A DNA stretch of 64,000 nt from Atherix ibis (lineage: Eukaryota > Arthropoda > Insecta > Diptera > Athericidae). Position 1 is the first letter of the stretch. Each line of letters begins with the position of its first letter. Of this stretch, positions 59,561-64,000 are shown one piece after another. The stretch spans positions 95,425,696 to 95,489,695 of the forward strand of contig OY282606.1 of assembly GCA_958298945.1 (NCBI GenBank). The letters are read 5' to 3'. The notes beneath the pieces were generated by a model. That model searched no databases. It worked only from the letters and a program-made list of their open reading frames with translations, and had not been told where the DNA came from. Both the position numbers and the translations under genes were made by a program.

Positions 59561-61659
59561 GCTTTTTAGTTTAGTCTACACACACACTATATATAACATA
59601 TATATATATATATATACAAACACCTCCATTCAAATATCGTGACGAAGAACAAAACAAGAATAGCTATCGTCTGTGGTAAAAATAAAATGTTCGTCCAACA
59701 TCCATAAGGATGTGCTATTACAAGAGCTGGAAAAAAGGTTCGCTGCTTAAGTGGAATACAAAACAAAAGAGGCAACAAATCATCTTTTCAAAAAATTTCT
59801 ACCCCATTGTCCACCATTTCTATTCTCCACTTATTCCCTTTGTCCAGTTATTTAATATTTACTTATCACCAAAAAAAAAAAATTGAAAAAAATACAAAAA
59901 CACTCCTAAATTCGTTTGTATACATTGCCTGAATACATCTAACTAAAAGTGTTTGTGCGTATTTTAAAGAAAAAGGAAGAAAGGAAAAACTTTCAAAAAT
60001 ATGAAAGGAATCATATTAACGCAGCATGTTAAATGACAATCTATGATCGTTTCGAGATTGATAATGTAAGCGCTTGGAGTCATGGGGCGGAAATATTCAT
60101 ATTTTCTTAGATCAATTCATAAATTTAGATGGTTGAGAAATAGGAAAACAGAAAACTTCGGCGGCCATAGACAGTTGATACTAATCTACAAAAAAACCTT
60201 TGTGGGTGAACCCCATCGGTTCACATTAACTTAATTTCGAGACTTGATTATCCTTGTTGCTATTTACCAAATAACTCTTCCTAAATAATCGCTTACACTT
60301 CATTATTAAGAGGGTACTTGTTAGTCTTATTTTTTATGTCCTTTTTTTCAAAATCCATCCTTAATTGAAATTTATTTATTTACTTTTTTTCACATTAATG
60401 TTTTCCATTATCTCTCTACTATTTATATTCGAATAAATTCGTACACTGGTTTTGGTTTATTTTATTTTATTTTTGGGCGCCTGTTTAAAAATTCAGAATA
60501 TACTTTTTGTACTCATACAATTATTCAAAACCAAATGGCTGTTGACCTATTCTATCGTAAAGAAGAGACTTCCGAATTTAATAGAAGATCTCAAATGGAA
60601 ATTTACATACCTTGTATATATGTATGTAAATTAATAAAGCCACATCTATTAAGGATGTTCATTGAATTTTCATTAGAAGATAACTTTTTGCCTAATAGTG
60701 GCTTTTTGATAATGATAATAAATGGTAATCTTTGACTAACTTTTGTGTTTTTTTTTCAATCTACTTCAATTCCCCTACTAATTTGATAAACGATATTTTT
60801 AGCTTTTATGTTTTTGAATTTAAGACAAGATTTGAACATTTTGATAAGTTTATTATTAAAAGTTTTCTTATAAATTTTTTTTAGAATAATAAAATTTTCA
60901 TAAAAATTTGCACTCGAATTAATTAATAATTAATTAAATTTTAGAAAGGTGAGTAAAGTTTGATTTTTTTTCTTTTTTTTGTGAGAAAGTTTTTTACTTT
61001 CAATGCTCATGATTATTTTAAATATGGATTTGGTAAAGTATTTAAATATTTCATGTAAATCTAATGATAGAAAATCTCTAAAAATTAATTAAAATAATTT
61101 TTCGGGTGAATACAAATAAAATTGTTGTATTTAAAAGTTTGGTTTTCTCAAATCTATTCTGGATAAGCTTGTATTTTATGGTTAAAAGGTAACAGATTTG
61201 AGCATATAAAATTTAGGAAAAAAATACACTCAAATTTCAGACATTCTTAGTATTCGAGGGATAGATTATTAAAAATATAGATTCCCAACATGATTTCCCA
61301 ACTAATTCGGTTTGTGACAAAATAAGAAAGAAAGCAGCTAAACACGATTAACGATTGCATTCACAGGAAAACCGTGAGATGAAAGCGTTTATTGATATAA
61401 TCAACAATTCTTAGTAAAATAGTAACCGTGAAGTAGTTCACTTTCTTAAGTGTTTGTCCTAAATAAGACCTAATACGATTAAATTAATAAAGAAAGATAA
61501 ATCATTATTAGTCGATTTATAACCCTCTAACCCTATTATTATTTTTTTTTCAATTTTTACAGCTATCTACAACTACGACGTATAAAAAGTTTATGGGGAG
61601 TAAAACTTAATCGAAGCTTCTCCTGCTCGCGTGTAAATTTGCGACATAAGTTAAGTCTT

Positions 61660-62725
61660 AAGCCACGATTACACCATTCGATAAACGGTCGAATTTTAGA
61701 ACAAAATCGTCGATTTTTTCAGCGCTCGCGGTGTAGTATATGCTCGAACATATTTGACGAACACCTTCTCCTCGATCGAGCATGTTCGAGATGGTGAACA
61801 TATGGACATTTGCTCAAATGGTAAAGTTATCTCAAATTGTAGATACTCGATCATTTTATAATGAAAAATTTCATTCAATCTGTGTGTTCGAGCGCGAACA
61901 TTATGCATTTATTGAAATTATGTAGTGTTTTTTTGATTTTAAATGTGTTAAATTTTGTTTGTTATGTGTTTTGATTTAATGGTTATTTGTATATATATTG
62001 TTCAATGCTGGCAGTGATATTGAATTACCCAGTATAGACATTGCCGTATCTTGTTAGGTGATTAACAGCGGGGCCAGATCCAAAAGGTGATTGAAATCAG
62101 CCTAGCCAAGACGGTGAAAATTGCTGTTCGAAGTTATCACCCCTGGGAAGTTCCGTACAATAACTTTCTGTATCCATCGTCCTTGACGCGCTGCACAACA
62201 CCCCCTCCACGCCCTGCTTTTATTATTGCCATAACTTTTGCTATCGTCCATCAGCCACATCGCTGTTGCTGATGCTCCCATTGCTGCACTTCGTTTGTGC
62301 TGCTGCATTTTCTTGAATTATCCAATTTTTCATTTTTTAATATATTTATTATATTCTTTTATGTTATTCAAATATTGTTTTTCCATTTTCCCTTGAACTG
62401 CAAAACAACAAAAAATACAATTGAAAATCGTTCATGAAAACGAAATAAATGTAAAATGGTAAATAAATTAAGAAAAAAATCTATGCTCGAACAGAAACTG
62501 ACTGGACGAACTTTGATCGAGCTTGCGTGTAATTACTACTCGAATTTTATCGAGGGTTTGAGCCCTTCGAAGACTTGAACAAAAATTTTAGAGTTGAGTC
62601 AATAATTCGTCCATTGCTCGACTGGTGTAACTGATATTAAAAAGTTCATACAATTGAATTAATTTGAGGCAAATATTTGGCTCGAACAGTTTAAGCATAT
62701 CTCGAATGGTCTAATCATAACATAG
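61660..62725. mobile_element. Possible DNA transposon with subterminal TCGA-rich motifs
   Basis: GATTACACCATTCGATAAACGGTCGA at the left (61669 on) resembles the complement of the sequence ending at about 62718 (GATTAGACCATTCGAGATA). Many CTCGAACA / CTCGAATT-like motifs cluster in the first and last 200 bp (for example 61741, 62487, 62533, 62681), as subterminal repeats do. The centre (62050-62320) is more GC-rich and has a 68-codon minus-strand frame without a domain I recognise. Family unknown. Confidence 0.4.
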
Positions 62726-62992
62726 CATTCGTAAATTAACAAATTGTGGCACTAGTGACGCTTAAGTCTTTGATAAGGGTTTATAGGGAAGAAAGTGGGG
62801 GATAGCTCATGAACAAGGATATTAGTATGATTGGAGAGACAGAAATGGAACTTTCTATAACGCGACACAGTGAAACTTAAAGATCACGCTGAATAAAACT
62901 ATTGTAAAAATAAAAGTAAGTATTGTCCATTAACGGATTATTTTTGACTGAAGAGTATTTTGACTGAACTTATTTAATTGTAACACTTAGTG

Positions 62993-63300
62993 GGACCCTA
63001 GAGTTCTAGTCCATAAGTCCATATTGGTTGCAGTAGGACGTTGTATAGAATTACTTCGCTGTCTATACTAAGCTTAGTACGTTTGTCTAGAAGTTGAAGT
63101 AGTTGGCGGTATTACACATATCTGTATAGTTCTTGTCTTTCAAGTTTTGTGTATTGATTCCATATCAAGCGTTTGTCTAAGTTCAGTCCAAGGTACCGAG
63201 CTTCGGTGTATTGTGGTGTGGTGGTACTGCCATTAAGATGTATGGAAGGACATGGTTCACAACAGAGAGCAAAACTTATTTGCGTAGATTTGATGGTCAT
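62993..63300 (-). pseudogene. jockey-like non-LTR retrotransposon reverse transcriptase fragment
   Basis: Minus-strand translation from 63300: a segment with CPSIHLNGSTTTPQ, then ARYLGLNLDKRLIWNQY, a stop after YRYV, and RQLLQLLDKRTKLSIDSE followed by VILYNVLLQPIWTYGLEL and a stop. The order YLGLxLDxRLxW ... LLYKxxLxPIWTYGxxLW is typical of the thumb end of jockey-clade reverse transcriptases. It is 5' and 3' truncated with internal stops. Confidence 0.85.
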
Positions 63301-64000
63301 TGACTTTTATTATACACTTGGTAAATCAGTTCTGAAGGGTTTGGCAAATCCTATTACTTATGAGAAAACAACAACAAATTTCTTATTATTCATCTGAAAA
63401 ATATGCATTTTACTTTAAACTAATAAAATTAACAAATTCATCCTTCTTTTCCTCTTTAATTAAAACAAGAATACTTGCGATTTATTATTTTTTTTTTTTT
63501 TTAAATATGTGTATTATTTTTATTATTTTATTTATAAAAAGAAATTATTAAGATTACCGCCAATTAGTCGTATTTTTTATTTATGTAAAATGAACATATA
63601 AGAAAGTGAATATAAGCTTTTAGAAGTTTGATATTTTTGTTTTGTTTCGTTTTCTTTATTGTACTATAAAGGAAGAGGGTTGTTTCTAGTAAAGTATGAG
63701 TGCATTCACCGAAATGTAAAAAGCTCTTTTATGTAAATTTCGTAATATTATCGTACAGTGTTTAGGGTAATTTCTCCATTTTGCTTGTGTTCTTGGTTAA
63801 TGCATAATTCAAATGGTGGACTACTGTCATTTGGAAAATTTTACCATTTTAAAACAGGGGGGAAAGTACAAAACATGGATTACCGTTTGAATAATACGTC
63901 GCATCTAACAAAACGTTTTCTCTTCAATGGTCTATACGTATTTTAGTTACGGTTTCGTTTTTATTCTACTTATTATGAATTTTTTGTTAAAACAAATGAT
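63301..64000. other. No gene seen at window end
   Basis: AT-rich sequence with homopolymer runs. No convincing frame; I cannot tell whether it belongs to an intron or intergenic DNA. Confidence 0.5.

Noticed and set aside
62102..62308. 68-codon minus-strand frame with arginine-rich stretch, considered as a Harbinger-type transposase piece
   Set aside because: The resemblance was too slight and no diagnostic motif was found.
1..64000. CRISPR arrays, prokaryotic defence systems, phage genes, viral insertions
   Set aside because: No regularly spaced repeats, no prokaryotic gene organisation and no viral proteins were recognised; introns show the window is eukaryotic.

Overview
This is eukaryotic nuclear DNA from an insect, most likely a higher fly (Brachycera) other than Drosophila melanogaster. 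The base composition is very AT-rich, genes have short GT-AG introns, and no operons, ribosome binding sites or tRNA/rRNA genes were seen. The recognisable proteins read like fly orthologues, and Tc1/mariner debris typical of Diptera is abundant. No bacterial, CRISPR or viral system was found.

Layout. 1-762 holds the 3' end of a peroxin-3 (Pex3) gene on the + strand. 763-5517 is an AT-rich intergenic stretch with two repeat families. 5518-10313 (+) is a complete six-exon core alpha1,3-fucosyltransferase gene (FucTA); its second intron contains a nearly intact mariner element in the opposite orientation. 10314-13413 is intergenic and carries a fold-back repeat and a broken Tc1/mariner-superfamily element. 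13414-17850 (-) is a complete 13-exon Msh6 mismatch-repair gene of about 1,211 codons, with an in-frame 24-bp minisatellite in its N-terminal linker. 20146-39984 (-) is a large nine-exon gene for a single-pass membrane protein: signal peptide, unassigned ectodomain, one thrombospondin type-1 repeat, a CUB-like domain, one transmembrane helix and a long acidic tail. Its signal peptide appears to lie on a separate exon 4.5 kb upstream of the main ectodomain exon. Nested in its largest intron, on the same strand, is an intronless gene for a CFAP157-like axonemal coiled-coil protein (25106-26785).

From about 40 kb to the end I find no convincing host coding gene. This region, like the large introns before it, is a graveyard of DNA transposons: internally deleted copies of the FucTA-intron mariner, at least five decayed copies of a second Tc1/mariner family, remnants of further mariner lineages, a jockey-like reverse transcriptase fragment, several near-perfect long hairpins and short dispersed repeats. 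A stretch at 58.1-59.6 kb is less AT-rich and lacks recognisable transposon sequence, so it is a candidate untranslated exon or regulatory island.

The host genes are functionally unrelated (peroxisome biogenesis, Golgi N-glycan core fucosylation, DNA mismatch repair, a probable receptor, sperm/cilia axoneme). The points most worth a second look are the Msh6 octapeptide array, the distant signal-peptide exon, the mariner deletion series with an 84-bp minimal derivative, and the perfect hairpins that look like template-switch products. Exon boundaries were worked out by hand from splice signals and reading-frame continuity; transposon boundaries are given only where terminal repeats are visible.
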